From: Psychrobacter sp. P11F6
Lineage (GTDB): Bacteria; Pseudomonadota; Gammaproteobacteria; Pseudomonadales; Moraxellaceae
Assembly (NCBI RefSeq): GCF_001435295.1
Contig: NZ_CM003594.1
Span: 2,996,574-3,060,573 of the forward strand
Length of the DNA: 64,000 nucleotides
Direction of reading: 5' to 3'
Below, one piece after another: positions 41,979 through 51,915 of this stretch (the first letter of the stretch is position 1; every line of letters starts with the position of its first letter). The position numbers and the translations under genes were made by a program. Below the pieces are notes generated by a model. It saw only the letters and a program-made list of their open reading frames with translations. It searched no databases and had not been told where the DNA came from.

Positions 41979-44105
41979 TTACTCGTCATCATCTTTATTG
42001 TTGAATTTAGAGATGATGTCAGCAGCAACTGATTTTGGAATTTCAGCGTACTTTTGGAATTCCATTGAATAAGTAGCACGGCCTTGTGACATTGAGCGCA
42101 TTTGTGTGGCATAACCAAACATTTCTGCTAATGGTACTTCGGCACGGATCTGCTTAGTACCGCCAGGTAAGTCTTCCATACCCTGTACTAAACCACGACG
42201 ACGGTTAAGATCGCCCATGATATCGCCCATATAATCTTCAGGCGTTTCAACTTCAACTTTCATGATTGGCTCAAGTAGCGCTGGATCTGCTGCCATGAAG
42301 CCTTTTCTGAATGCCATAGAACCAGCCATCTTAAATGATAGCTCATCCGAGTCGACGTCATGGTAAGAACCGTCATACAAGGTCGCTTTTACGCCAACCA
42401 CTGGATAACCAGCAAGTACGCCATTTTTCATGCGTTCTCGGATACCTTTATCCACAGCACCATGGAATTCTTTCGGTACAGTACCACCAACAACTTCTTC
42501 AGCGAATTCATATTCAGTATCGCCCGCTGGATCAAGTGGCTCAAGACGTAACCAAACGTGACCGAATTTACCACGACCACCAGTCTGACGTACGAATTTG
42601 CCTTCTTGCTCAACCGTGTTACGAATCGTTTCACGATAAGCAACCTGCGGCGCACCGATGTTCGCTTCAACGTTAAACTCACGCTTCATACGATCAACAA
42701 GAATCTCTAAATGCAGCTCACCCATACCACTGATGATTGTCTGACCAGACTCTTCGTCAGTATGTACACGGAACGATGGATCTTCTTTCGCCAAACGACC
42801 CAAAGCGATAGACATTCTTTCTTGGTCAGCTTTGGTCTTAGGTTCAACCGCTAGGCTGATAACTGGATCTGGGAATTCCATGCGCTCAAGCGTGATAACA
42901 TTTTGCTCATCACATAGCGTATCACCAGTCGTTACATCTTTCATGCCGACCAATGCAGCGATATCACCAGTACGGATTTCTTGCAACTCTTCTTGAGAGT
43001 TAGCCATCATCTGTACGATACGACCAACGCGCTCACGCTTCATTTTAACTGGGTTATAAACGCTGCTACCTTGCGTTAAAACACCTGAATAAACACGAAC
43101 GAAGGTTAAGTTACCAACGAATTTGTCATTCATGATTTTAAATGCTAAAGCTGAGAATGGCGCTTCATCTGACGCTTCACGAGTGCCTTCAGTTTCATCT
43201 TTGTCATCAAGGATACCTTTAATAGCAGGTACATCCATTGGTGCTGGAAGATACTGAATGACCGCATCCAACATCTTTTGTACACCTTTGTTTTTAAAGG
43301 CAGTACCACAAAGTAATGGAATGATTTGGTTATCAATAGTCAATTGACGAATAGCAGTGTTGATCTGCTCTACAGACAACTCGCCATTTTCTAGATACTC
43401 ATTCATCAATTCTTCTGTTGCTTCAGCCGCATTTTCTACAAGAATCTCACGATACTCTTCTGCTTTTTCTTGTAATTCAGCTGGGATTTCGCGCTCTTCA
43501 AACTCCATACCTTGAGATGCTTCATCCCAATAAAGAGCTTTCATCGTAACTAGATCGATAACGCCTTCGAAGTCATCTTCTTTACCAATTGGAATAACCA
43601 ATGGCACAGGATTACCACCTAGACGAGTTTTGATCTGCTCAATGACACGATAGAAATCAGCGCCAACGCGATCCATTTTGTTTACAAATGCAAGACGTGG
43701 AACTTTATATTTATTTGCCTGACGCCATACGGTCTCAGACTGTGGCTGAACGCCGCCTACTGCACAATAAACCATGCAAGCGCCATCAAGTACACGCATA
43801 GAACGCTCAACTTCGATCGTGAAGTCAACGTGACCTGGGGTGTCAATAATGTTGATACGATGTTCGTCAAACTGTTTTGCCATACCTGACCAAAAACAAG
43901 TCGTCGCCGCTGAGGTAATAGTAATACCGCGCTCTTGTTCTTGCTCCATCCAGTCCATAGTGGCTGCGCCATCATGTACTTCACCAAGTTTGTGACTAAC
44001 ACCGGTATAGAATAAAACACGCTCAGTAGTGGTTGTCTTACCAGCATCGATGTGCGCTGAGATACCAATGTTGCGATAGCGTTTTAGGGGAGTTTTACGA
44101 GCCAT
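41979..44105 (-). CDS. fusA: Elongation factor G
   Basis: A 708-residue translocase GTPase. G1 is [19 protein letters not shown], and the switch region holds [18 protein letters not shown]3 is DTPGHVDF and G4 is [10 protein letters not shown]. Domains III-V include [20 protein letters not shown] and [20 protein letters not shown]. It moves tRNAs and mRNA after peptide transfer and also helps recycle ribosomes. It sits between rpsG and tuf in the str operon. Confidence 0.98.
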   Translation of the reverse strand: MARKTPLKRYRNIGISAHIDAGKTTTTERVLFYTGVSHKLGEVHDGAATMDWMEQEQERGITITSAATTCFWSGMAKQFDEHRINIIDTPGHVDFTIEVERSMRVLDGACMVYCAVGGVQPQSETVWRQANKYKVPRLAFVNKMDRVGADFYRVIEQIKTRLGGNPVPLVIPIGKEDDFEGVIDLVTMKALYWDEASQGMEFEEREIPAELQEKAEEYREILVENAAEATEELMNEYLENGELSVEQINTAIRQLTIDNQIIPLLCGTAFKNKGVQKMLDAVIQYLPAPMDVPAIKGILDDKDETEGTREASDEAPFSALAFKIMNDKFVGNLTFVRVYSGVLTQGSSVYNPVKMKRERVGRIVQMMANSQEELQEIRTGDIAALVGMKDVTTGDTLCDEQNVITLERMEFPDPVISLAVEPKTKADQERMSIALGRLAKEDPSFRVHTDEESGQTIISGMGELHLEILVDRMKREFNVEANIGAPQVAYRETIRNTVEQEGKFVRQTGGRGKFGHVWLRLEPLDPAGDTEYEFAEEVVGGTVPKEFHGAVDKGIRERMKNGVLAGYPVVGVKATLYDGSYHDVDSDELSFKMAGSMAFRKGFMAADPALLEPIMKVEVETPEDYMGDIMGDLNRRRGLVQGMEDLPGGTKQIRAEVPLAEMFGYATQMRSMSQGRATYSMEFQKYAEIPKSVAADIISKFNNKDDDE

Positions 44106-44315
44106 AGTGTTTTCCTAGGAAAAGTCGTGTATATAATAATGTATTGTGTCTCTACCTCATACTCTATGACAAAGCGGTCAGCTTCATATTACTTACTGAT
44201 TATTGAGCCTAATACGGACAAAAAAAGAGCAAATACTAAGAATAGTGCGGCATCAGATTTGGGATGCTCTCTTGTGACAAGCATACTTAATTAAGAGAGA
44301 CATCTTGATAGATGT

Positions 44316-44371
44316 CCGCCATCTCGTTGTTGATAGTCAAAAACTAGTTACAACAAGATAAACGATGGCGG
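44316..44371 (-). promoter_or_regulatory. Long hairpin in the rpsG-fusA gap
   Basis: Perfect 8-bp outer arms (CCGCCATC/GATGGCGG), continued by TCTTGTTG paired with CAACAACGA across a small bulge, loop about 18 bases. No U-run follows, so it may be an RNase III or protein-binding site rather than a terminator. The rest of the 345-base gap is AT-rich without visible genes. Confidence 0.4.
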
Positions 44372-44397
44372 CAATCAATAGAATAAATAACAATGTA

Positions 44398-44452
44398 AGA
44401 TTAGCTGACTTCAGCCAGCTAATCTAAAGCTACTACTAATAGACAGTAGCTT
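44398..44452 (-). promoter_or_regulatory. Two tandem hairpins at the rpsG 3' end
   Basis: AAGCTACT/AGTAGCTT (44427-44452) overlaps the rpsG stop codon, and AGATTAGCTG/CAGCTAATCT (44398-44425) follows at once. Both stems are perfect but lack U-runs, which suggests RNA processing or stability elements. Confidence 0.4.
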
Positions 44453-44924
44453 AGAAACGGTAATGAGAGAACGCTTTGTTAGCATCTGCCATGCGGTGAA
44501 CTTCGTCACGCTTTTTCATAGCAGCGCCTTTGCCATCAGCAGCATCATTCAATTCGCCAGCCAAACGCAAAGCCATTGATTTTTCAGAACGCTTAGCAGC
44601 AGCTTCCGCTAACCAACGCATAGCCAAGGCAGTACGACGGGAGGGGCGTACTTCCATTGGTACTTGGTAGGTTGCACCACCAACGCGGCGAGCTTTCACT
44701 TCTACCATTGGGCGTACATTTTCTAAAACTTCTTCGAAGAAAGATACTGGATCTTCGATTTTACGTTTTTCGCTTACTGTTTCAAGTGCACCATAAACGA
44801 TACGCTCAGCAGTAGATTTTTTACCATGACTCATTACATGGTTGATGAATTTTGCAACAGTTTGGCTACCAAACTTAGGATCCGGTAGGATCTCACGGGT
44901 AGCAACGACGCGACGTCTTGGCAT
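44451..44924 (-). CDS. rpsG: Ribosomal protein S7
   Basis: A 157-residue 30S head protein that nucleates assembly on 16S r[23 protein letters not shown] at the start, [40 protein letters not shown] and the final KAFSHYRF are typical. The start at 44924 is chosen from the family start and the AAGAAAAGGATATTT upstream; the frame is open to 44975. S7 is the usual translational repressor of the str operon. Confidence 0.97.
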   Translation of the reverse strand: MPRRRVVATREILPDPKFGSQTVAKFINHVMSHGKKSTAERIVYGALETVSEKRKIEDPVSFFEEVLENVRPMVEVKARRVGGATYQVPMEVRPSRRTALAMRWLAEAAAKRSEKSMALRLAGELNDAADGKGAAMKKRDEVHRMADANKAFSHYRF

Positions 44925-45130
44925 AATAAATATCCTTTTCTTCAGGAGTGTCTGACATTCACAATCTCGCACCAATTAATATTGGATGGCGTTATATCGA
45001 GTTGTCAGTCAGCCTTACTGCACGGCGGTATGTTTTAACAGTGAATTACTAATTTAATAATGCTGTCAACACCAGACCCATGCACAGTTAATGTTTGGTA
45101 TAAAAAAGCTTAGCTAATAACGATTAGTTA

Positions 45131-45505
45131 TTAAACTTTAGGCTTCTTAGCACCATATTTAGAGCGACCTTGCTTACGGTCTTTTACGCCTGCGCAATCT
45201 AATGCACCACGAACGGTGTGATAACGTACACCTGGTAGATCTTTTACACGACCACCACGGATAAGAACAACACTGTGCTCTTGTAAGTTATGACCTTCGC
45301 CGCCGATGTAGCTTGATACTTCATAGCCTGAAGTCAAACGTACACGACATACTTTACGCATGGCTGAGTTAGGTTTTTTAGGGGTAGTAGTATATACGCG
45401 AGTACATACACCACGACGTTGTGGACACGCTTCCAACGCAGGAACTTTTGACTTTTCCTTGATGGTTTTGCGACCTTTACGAATCAATTGGTTAGTTGTT
45501 GCCAT
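45131..45505 (-). CDS. rpsL: Ribosomal protein S12
   Basis: A 124-residue decoding-centre protein. [13 protein letters not shown] opens it and [10 protein letters not shown] closes it. The [13 protein letters not shown] loop (Lys43/44) and [10 protein letters not shown] loop carry the wild-type Lys residues, so streptomycin sensitivity is predicted at this gene. The start at 45505 has GGGAGAAGGATGCCTC upstream. It is the first gene of the str operon, with a consensus promoter at 45609-45637. Confidence 0.97.
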   Translation of the reverse strand: MATTNQLIRKGRKTIKEKSKVPALEACPQRRGVCTRVYTTTPKKPNSAMRKVCRVRLTSGYEVSSYIGGEGHNLQEHSVVLIRGGRVKDLPGVRYHTVRGALDCAGVKDRKQGRSKYGAKKPKV

Positions 45506-45608
45506 GAGGCATCCTTCTCCCGTTTGGTATAAAACAAAAAAATGGGGAAACGCACCATCCATCTGACTTTAATGACAGATTTTGGTACACCCATTTTTAG
45601 GACAGTGT

Positions 45609-45637
45609 ATTATAAAGAGTTGTTGCTGCTATTTCAA
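45609..45637 (-). promoter_or_regulatory. Sigma-70 promoter of the str operon
   Basis: On the minus strand, TTGAAA, a 17-base spacer and a perfect TATAAT (45614-45609). A start near 45601 leaves a leader of about 95 bases before rpsL. The region from here to 45952 shows no gene. Confidence 0.8.
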
Positions 45638-45952
45638 CCACTTATGCGTGATTGCACTTTACAACATTTGATAGATATGCATTCACCCTACTACTATAAC
45701 ACTTTATCTATTTTTAGTTAAAAATCAGCTAAAAAGTAGATTGTCATACAGTATATCGAAAAACGATTTAAATAAGATGTTTGACTATAAATAAATAGCA
45801 ATTTATGAGTACTAAATGGCGATATTATCTTGTTTTTCAAGAGAAAGAAGACACTATCGCCAAAACTAGTAGTAGATATCCAGCTCACAATCCTTCTATG
45901 ATATAAGCTGGCTTAAGAAAAGCAACACTTAAGTCTGATTATTTAGACGCTC

Positions 45953-47146
45953 TTATTTGCTTTTCTTGTTAACCGTATTGTTTGATTTGCTGTCAGAGGA
46001 TTTATTCTGACTGCCTTGCTTATCATTGTTGTCATTGTCGTCTTTCTGCGTTTTTTTTACGACCTTTTCATCAGCTTCTTGATGGTTATTTTTTTCTTTA
46101 GTAGTATCTTTCTTGCTATCGGTATCCTTGCTTGACTCTTTCTCAGCATCTTGCTGCTTGTCATTGTGAGCTGTTTTGTTTACCTTAGCTTCATTACCGC
46201 TATCATCAGTGATTGCACGATTAGCAAGTTTGGCTTCTGGGGCAAAAGTCGCTTGAGCCACGCCAATCACTTCATCAATGAGCTGGCTGTTGTAGCGCAT
46301 ACCAACGATAACAGCGGTAACTGGTAAGAATTTGCGTATCCATGTTAAATTGATTTTATCCAAGTCAATACCGACCTGACTGGCAATACTGTCAACTTGT
46401 TCTGCATAAAAGTTGACGTTTTTATCCTTTAGACCTAGGTTTTTTAGCTCATTATGTAGACCACTGCTTTGGGCATTATCCAATAAGCCTTTGCCTATAC
46501 CAATACCTGCTAGCAATGCTTGTTTTTCTTGCATCTTGCTCAGATCAGCATTCGCTAGCAGCTCATAAGCCATTTTAACGCCTTGCTTACCTGTGAGTGG
46601 TTTATTGTAAACAGCACCCAACTGATAGACGGTACGTAATGATACCAATAAAAGCCAAAGCGTATCAGCCAGCAAACCAGGAAGCCCAGCCAAACCTGTT
46701 AAGCCCCCTATCGTTGCCAATGCACGATTTTGATTGGCGATATCAGTGGCTAATGCATAACGCTCTTCATCATCCAAGCTTGCGATATTGGCGAAACGAT
46801 GCTCATTAGGTAAATCAATCTGACTCCAATTAGAGGCAAGGTTTGCCACTTGTGCAAAAGCGCCATCGACCGTCGACTGAAAAAAACTATTTGGCACTAC
46901 TTTTTTGGCATATTTACCATAAGTGGCAAAACGTGGCCCTAACAATTGCTGAGTGGCTTTCAACGTTTGCTCACGGAACAAATCCTGCTGATAGTCTTCA
47001 TCGCCTAAGTTGACTGCTTTGTATTGACGTGGTTTTCCCGTCTTAGCATTCATGCTATCAATCATAGCGCCCATGCGCTCTAGATTATTGCGAGTAAAAG
47101 AGCCAACGGTAGTGATACCTTTAGAGAGAGTGCTACGCTTCGCCAT
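45953..47146 (-). CDS. EcsC-family protein with a long charged tail
   Basis: A 397-residue protein. The centre (about residues 140-290) has GGLTGLAGLPGLLADTLWLL, then LRTVYQLGAVYNKPL, and matches the EcsC family. This family is named after a gene in the Bacillus ecs locus and has no known biochemical activity. Two or three hydrophobic helices suggest membrane association. From about residue 305 the tail is a low-complexity run of Lys, Asp, Glu, Asn and Ser and is probably disordered. The ATG at 47146 lies after AAGGACATCACG. It appears monocistronic, next to the str operon. Confidence 0.75.
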   Translation of the reverse strand: MAKRSTLSKGITTVGSFTRNNLERMGAMIDSMNAKTGKPRQYKAVNLGDEDYQQDLFREQTLKATQQLLGPRFATYGKYAKKVVPNSFFQSTVDGAFAQVANLASNWSQIDLPNEHRFANIASLDDEERYALATDIANQNRALATIGGLTGLAGLPGLLADTLWLLLVSLRTVYQLGAVYNKPLTGKQGVKMAYELLANADLSKMQEKQALLAGIGIGKGLLDNAQSSGLHNELKNLGLKDKNVNFYAEQVDSIASQVGIDLDKINLTWIRKFLPVTAVIVGMRYNSQLIDEVIGVAQATFAPEAKLANRAITDDSGNEAKVNKTAHNDKQQDAEKESSKDTDSKKDTTKEKNNHQEADEKVVKKTQKDDNDNNDKQGSQNKSSDSKSNNTVNKKSK

Positions 47147-47642
47147 CGTGATGTCCTTAATGTGATGAGTAATTTTGTTTTATTGTAAGCGATTTATAAT
47201 AATAGATGTGCCATTCTAGTCAATCACTATAATCGATGTCAGTGCGAACAATGTTATCGCAATCACAAATTTTGTATCCAAAAGTATCACTTAATGTATG
47301 ATTGATACCATTATACAAGCTGTCTTAAGCCAAATAGTCTTTATAGATAACTTTAGACAGCAAGCGCGATTTTGTCGTTATTTTGCACTTGTACAAAGAT
47401 TTTGGACGCTCGATACGTTATCATGTGCCATAACTCACAGTACACTTGTACTTCTATTTATAAGTAGTCCGTTACTTATAGATAATCAGTTACCAAGCAT
47501 ATAGTTTTACTATAATCATCACAATGATTGTAAAATGAGACTTTAATGCTCAATACATCCTAATATTAAATAATAGAAATACATACTTAAAAACGATTAT
47601 TAAAAGTAATTGTGAAAAATCGTTACTCATAAGGAATAGAAT
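47147..47642. other. 496-bp divergent intergenic region upstream of fabB
   Basis: AT-rich DNA between the divergent EcsC-family gene and fabB. Some short inverted repeats are present (for example around 47455-47485). I find no confident promoter pair and no operator typical of a known fatty-acid regulator. Confidence 0.35.
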
Positions 47643-48878
47643 ATGCGCCGCGTTGTTATCACTGGAGCAGGGATCGTCTCTTGTATCGGACATGATTTAG
47701 CCACGGTTACTGCCGCTCTAAAGCAAGGGCAGTCTGGCATTACATTTAATGAGGCTTATGCTGAGCATGGGTTTAAATCACACGTTAGCGGCAGTATCGA
47801 CCAGTCAACGCTTGATACTAGTGGTATCGATCGTAAGTTGAAGCGGTTTTTTAGTGATGCCAGTCTATACGCTTATGTCAGTGCTTTAAATGCCATTGAG
47901 CAGTCTGGTTTGTCGCTTGAAACCATCAATAATAATCCACGCGTGGGCGTGGTCGCAAGCTCTGGCGGCGCATCGACAGAGAATATTGTCAATGCTATAG
48001 ATGCCATGCGGGATAAAGGTCTGCGCGGTGTCGGCGCGATGGCTGTGCCAAAAACGATGGGCAGCTCAGTATCAGCGGCGCTTGCTACTGGTCTAAAAAT
48101 CCAAGGCGTATCATACTCGCTCACCTCTGCTTGTGCCACCTCAACCCATTGCATCGGTCATGCGGCTGAACTTATTCAATTAGGCAAAGCAGATGTGATA
48201 CTCGCGGGTGGTAGCGAAGCGGAACATTGGACACAGTCTTGTATGTTTGATGCCATGGGTGCAGTCAGTACTCAATATAATGAGACACCGCAGCGCGCCT
48301 CAAGAGCTTATGATAAAGATCGTGATGGCTTCGTGATTGCTGCTGGTGGTGCGATGGTCGTGGTTGAAAGTCTAGAACATGCACAAGCACGTGGTGCCAA
48401 TATACTGGCTGAAATCGTCGGTTATGGTGCCAGCTCTGATGGTGCTGAAATGGTTGCGCCAAGTGGTGAAGGTGCCGTGCGCTGTATGCAGCAAGCCCTA
48501 GCCGAAGCTGGTTTGCAAACTGTCGACTATATCAATAGCCACGGTACTAGTACGCCACTTGGTGACATCACTGAGCTTAAAGCCATTGCTAAAGCATTTG
48601 GCGATGATATCAGTCAAGTACCTGCGATCAGCTCAACCAAATCTATGACAGGTCATAGCCTTGGTGCCGTTGGTGCGCAAGAGCTGATTTATTGCTTATT
48701 GATGCTAGAAGAAGGCTTCATTGCGCCCAGTATTAATGTTGATAATTTAGACCCTGCGGCTGAAGGCTTTGATATTGTCACCGAAATGCGTGAAGCCAAG
48801 CTTGAGACACTAATGAGCAACAGCTTTGGCTTTGGCGGTACTAATGCCACATTAATCATTAAAAAGTTTGACGCCTAA
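47643..48878 (+). CDS. fabB: 3-oxoacyl-ACP synthase I (KAS I)
   Basis: A 411-residue condensing enzyme that elongates acyl-ACP with malonyl-ACP and is needed for unsaturated fatty acids. The nucleophile Cys164 is in [10 protein letters not shown], the two active-site His are in [11 protein letters not shown] (His300) and SMTGHSLGA (His338), and [13 protein letters not shown] closes the protein. [16 protein letters not shown] and a length of about 410 favour FabB over FabF. AAGGAATAGAAT precedes the ATG. pabB starts two bases after the stop, so the two are co-transcribed although their pathways differ. Confidence 0.93.
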   Translation: MRRVVITGAGIVSCIGHDLATVTAALKQGQSGITFNEAYAEHGFKSHVSGSIDQSTLDTSGIDRKLKRFFSDASLYAYVSALNAIEQSGLSLETINNNPRVGVVASSGGASTENIVNAIDAMRDKGLRGVGAMAVPKTMGSSVSAALATGLKIQGVSYSLTSACATSTHCIGHAAELIQLGKADVILAGGSEAEHWTQSCMFDAMGAVSTQYNETPQRASRAYDKDRDGFVIAAGGAMVVVESLEHAQARGANILAEIVGYGASSDGAEMVAPSGEGAVRCMQQALAEAGLQTVDYINSHGTSTPLGDITELKAIAKAFGDDISQVPAISSTKSMTGHSLGAVGAQELIYCLLMLEEGFIAPSINVDNLDPAAEGFDIVTEMREAKLETLMSNSFGFGGTNATLIIKKFDA

Positions 48879-48880
48879 CT

Positions 48881-50578
48881 ATGCTCGCAGCACATCCTCT
48901 CAAAACTGAGCAGACAATTTCTGACCCATCGCCAGCTACTAAACCTAGCTGGCGTTTTGGTGACCTATCGTCTGCAGAACTTATGCCACTGCTACAGCAG
49001 TATTTGATCGCACAAGATACTGAGGCAAACTGGCAATTGGTTTGGCTCAATAATGATGGCCGACCGGTGATTGGCTTATTGCCAAACGTAAGCTGGTCTG
49101 TTTATGATTATGCTGAAAACACGCCAGATTCGAACGAACAAGCATCCCTTTATCAAGTCACAAAAACCTATCGTGACGCCGTTCACAATGATATCACTCA
49201 TATGAGTTATAGCGACTGGCAAGATGAATTAATCAGTTATAGTCAAACTTATGAGACTGATAATGAAAACTCAGAATCAGTAAGCGATTTAAATGAAAAA
49301 CCAAGTTATCATCATGGTCTGATAGGTTTTATTGGTTATGATATTGCGGCTCATGAGCTAAGTCCGGCCGCCAAAATTAAGCGAGCAGCACAGCCTTGTG
49401 CCGTATTAGGGCATTACGATATTTACCTAGCACCTGATGGAAATCATGGCAACACAGGTTGGAAATTAACGATAAAGGCAACTGCTAACAACTCTGAAAA
49501 CGACTTTAATAATCAGCAAAAAAATAAAATAATCACGGCACTTGTCTCTTATTTAGATATAGTAGATAAAAAGCTGGCTGATAACTGTCTCAATAAAACG
49601 CAACTGACAGCATCACCACTGCCTGCTCCTTTAGTGTTAAAATCACGATGGCGCAAACAAGACTATCAACAAGCATTTAATCAAACCCAAAACTATCTAC
49701 AGCAAGGCGACTGTTATCAAATCAACCTAACCCAAGAATGGCAAGGTTTTTTTGATCATAATCCTAGTGATAATGGCACCTTGCCGATGCTGATTGATTA
49801 TTTACCTGCTTTACATAGTAATACCCGAGCGCCGTTTGCAGGGTATTTAGCAGTCAATGATTTTACTAGTAAAATCAGCGTTAATACGCAAGACAATCAA
49901 TTTGAATTATTAAGCTGCTCGCCTGAACTGTTTTTTACCTTTATTAAAGACGATGACACTGGCAAGCACCATATACGCACCAAACCTATTAAAGGCACGA
50001 TGCCGCGTGGATTGAATACTGAACAAGATAATGCTTATAAACAGCAGCTTATCGATAGCGAAAAAGACCGTGCCGAAAACGTCATGATTGTCGATTTGCT
50101 ACGTAATGATTTGGGCAAATATGCCAAGATTGGCAGCGTCAAAGTGCCGCAGTTATTCTCGATTGAGAGTTTTAGTAATGTGCACCATATGGTCAGCACT
50201 ATTACCGCAGAATTACAGACGGACACTCACCCACTCGCCGTTTTATTTGGTAGTTTGCCTGCTGGCTCAATTACTGGTACACCAAAAAAGCGAGCGGTTG
50301 AAATTATATCTGAACTAGAAACTGCGCCGCGCGGTGCTTATTGCGGCACATTGGGCTATATGAACTTTGATGGTAGTGGTCAATGGAATGTACTCATTCG
50401 TACGCTGCAAGCTAACACTTCATCACATAATGGGCTGAAAAAAAGACATATCAGCTTATGGGCAGGCGGTGGTATCACTGTCGCCTCTGATTGCGATGCT
50501 GAATACCAAGAGTGTTTGGATAAAGTCGGTAATCTATTAAGCGTTTTAACTCAAGACAATATCAACAAATGTCCTTAA
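48881..50578 (+). CDS. pabB: Aminodeoxychorismate synthase component I
   Basis: A 565-residue enzyme that aminates chorismate to 4-amino-4-deoxychorismate for folate synthesis. The chorismate-binding core in the C-terminal half has QGDCYQINLTQEW, PIKGTMPRG, DLLRNDLGKYAKIGSV, GSITGTPKKRAVEII and RGAYCGTLGY. The PIKGT motif favours PabB over TrpE (usual PIAGT). The N-terminal domain is longer and more variable than in E. coli PabB (453 residues), with low-complexity Asn/Ser stretches. The amidotransferase partner PabA is not in this window. Confidence 0.9.
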   Translation: MLAAHPLKTEQTISDPSPATKPSWRFGDLSSAELMPLLQQYLIAQDTEANWQLVWLNNDGRPVIGLLPNVSWSVYDYAENTPDSNEQASLYQVTKTYRDAVHNDITHMSYSDWQDELISYSQTYETDNENSESVSDLNEKPSYHHGLIGFIGYDIAAHELSPAAKIKRAAQPCAVLGHYDIYLAPDGNHGNTGWKLTIKATANNSENDFNNQQKNKIITALVSYLDIVDKKLADNCLNKTQLTASPLPAPLVLKSRWRKQDYQQAFNQTQNYLQQGDCYQINLTQEWQGFFDHNPSDNGTLPMLIDYLPALHSNTRAPFAGYLAVNDFTSKISVNTQDNQFELLSCSPELFFTFIKDDDTGKHHIRTKPIKGTMPRGLNTEQDNAYKQQLIDSEKDRAENVMIVDLLRNDLGKYAKIGSVKVPQLFSIESFSNVHHMVSTITAELQTDTHPLAVLFGSLPAGSITGTPKKRAVEIISELETAPRGAYCGTLGYMNFDGSGQWNVLIRTLQANTSSHNGLKKRHISLWAGGGITVASDCDAEYQECLDKVGNLLSVLTQDNINKCP

Positions 50579-50611
50579 GGTTGTTCTAAAAGTACGACCA
50601 AAGAAATCCAT

Positions 50612-50649
50612 AAAAAAGCCTGCTCAACATAATGTTGGCAGGCTTTTTA
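50612..50649. terminator. Bidirectional terminator between pabB and hisC
   Basis: AAAAAGCCTGC/GCAGGCTTTTT outer stem with an inner CAAC/GTTG pairing; T-runs on both strands. It serves the convergent pabB (stop 50578) and hisC (stop 50703). Confidence 0.88.
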
Positions 50650-50702
50650 TCAATATAAGCATCGTGATTCAATTATTAATTGTCAAAATCGCGAACCAGA
50701 TA

Positions 50703-51836
50703 TTAATCAGCAATAATTTCAGCCTCTTTCTGCAACGTCTGTAAAGCATCTATCAAACGGTTGTTTTGCTCTGCTGTACCGGTAGTGATACGCAAATACT
50801 CATTGATGCGTGGCTTGTCAAAATGACGGACGATAATGCCTTGCTCACGTAACGCATTCGCTACCGTATTGGCATTACCGTCTTTAGGGCGGGCAAAAAC
50901 AAAGTTGGCATGCGATGGCAACACATCAAAACCTAACGCTGTCAGCTCTGCTGTAAGAGATTGGCGTAAGTCGATGACTTGCTGGCAGGTCTGGGTAAAA
51001 TACTCAACATCCAATACACTGGCAGTCGCCCCTACTTGCGCCAGCTTATCCAGTGGATAGCTATTAAAGCTGTTTTTCATACGGGTTAAGGCTTCAATCA
51101 ATGAGGCATTGCCAAAAGCCATACCAACACGTAATCCAGCGAGCGAACGTGACTTTGAAAAAGTTTGGGTCACAAGAATGTTGTCAAACTCATTGATTAA
51201 GCTCACTGCTGAAATTTCTGCATCTGAGCTACCGTCAACTGCCCGTGCAAAATCAATATAAGCCTCATCAATCACAATCACTGAGTTTGAGTGCTCACTA
51301 GCCAGCTTGCGAATATCGGCAAGCGATAATAATAATCCAGTTGGGGCATTTGGATTGGCAATGATAATGCCGCTACAAGGCTGGCGATAAGCATCAGGAT
51401 CAATACTAAAATCTTCTTCCAAGGCAATTTGCACCAGCTCGATACCAAAGGTCTGCGCATAGACTGGATAGAAACTATAGCTGATATCAGGTGCTAAAAC
51501 AGGTCGCTCTTTTAGGAAAAAGCTGGCAAATACTAGCGCCAATACTTCATCAGAGCCATTGCCAACAAACACTTGGTTGATATCAATATCATAGAGTTGT
51601 GCCAATGCGGCACGCAAATCATCAGACTCAGGCGCTGGATATAAACGCAGATCATCCGCTTGCTGCTCTAGGACTTTTGCGATTGCCTCGCCTACTTTTG
51701 GTGACGGCGGGAATGGGTTTTCATTGGTATTTAATTTGCATAAATTTTCATGCTGAGGCTGCTCACCAGGAACGTAAGGTGACAAATTACGCGCTTTAGA
51801 TGACCAAAGTCTGGTGTCTATCTTTAACTCACTCAT
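50703..51836 (-). CDS. hisC: Histidinol-phosphate aminotransferase
   Basis: A 377-residue PLP enzyme that converts imidazole-acetol phosphate and glutamate into histidinol phosphate. LNTNENPFPPSP is the N-terminal substrate region, FVGNGSDEVLAL binds the PLP phosphate, ANPNAPTGLLL holds the conserved Asn, VIDEAYIDFA the Asp that contacts the pyridine nitrogen, and TFSKSRSLAGLRVG the Schiff-base Lys. It follows hisD by 79 bases on the same strand. Confidence 0.95.
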   Translation of the reverse strand: MSELKIDTRLWSSKARNLSPYVPGEQPQHENLCKLNTNENPFPPSPKVGEAIAKVLEQQADDLRLYPAPESDDLRAALAQLYDIDINQVFVGNGSDEVLALVFASFFLKERPVLAPDISYSFYPVYAQTFGIELVQIALEEDFSIDPDAYRQPCSGIIIANPNAPTGLLLSLADIRKLASEHSNSVIVIDEAYIDFARAVDGSSDAEISAVSLINEFDNILVTQTFSKSRSLAGLRVGMAFGNASLIEALTRMKNSFNSYPLDKLAQVGATASVLDVEYFTQTCQQVIDLRQSLTAELTALGFDVLPSHANFVFARPKDGNANTVANALREQGIIVRHFDKPRINEYLRITTGTAEQNNRLIDALQTLQKEAEIIAD

Positions 51837-51915
51837 AAGTTATCCTACTATTAGCCACATAAATTATTAAACATAAATCTCAAAAGTACAATTCAAAAGT
51901 AATTATTAAGCCACG

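Noticed and set aside
47298..47504. Plus-strand frame of 68 codons in the gap before fabB
   Set aside because: No ribosome binding site, no family resemblance and AT-rich composition like the surrounding non-coding DNA.
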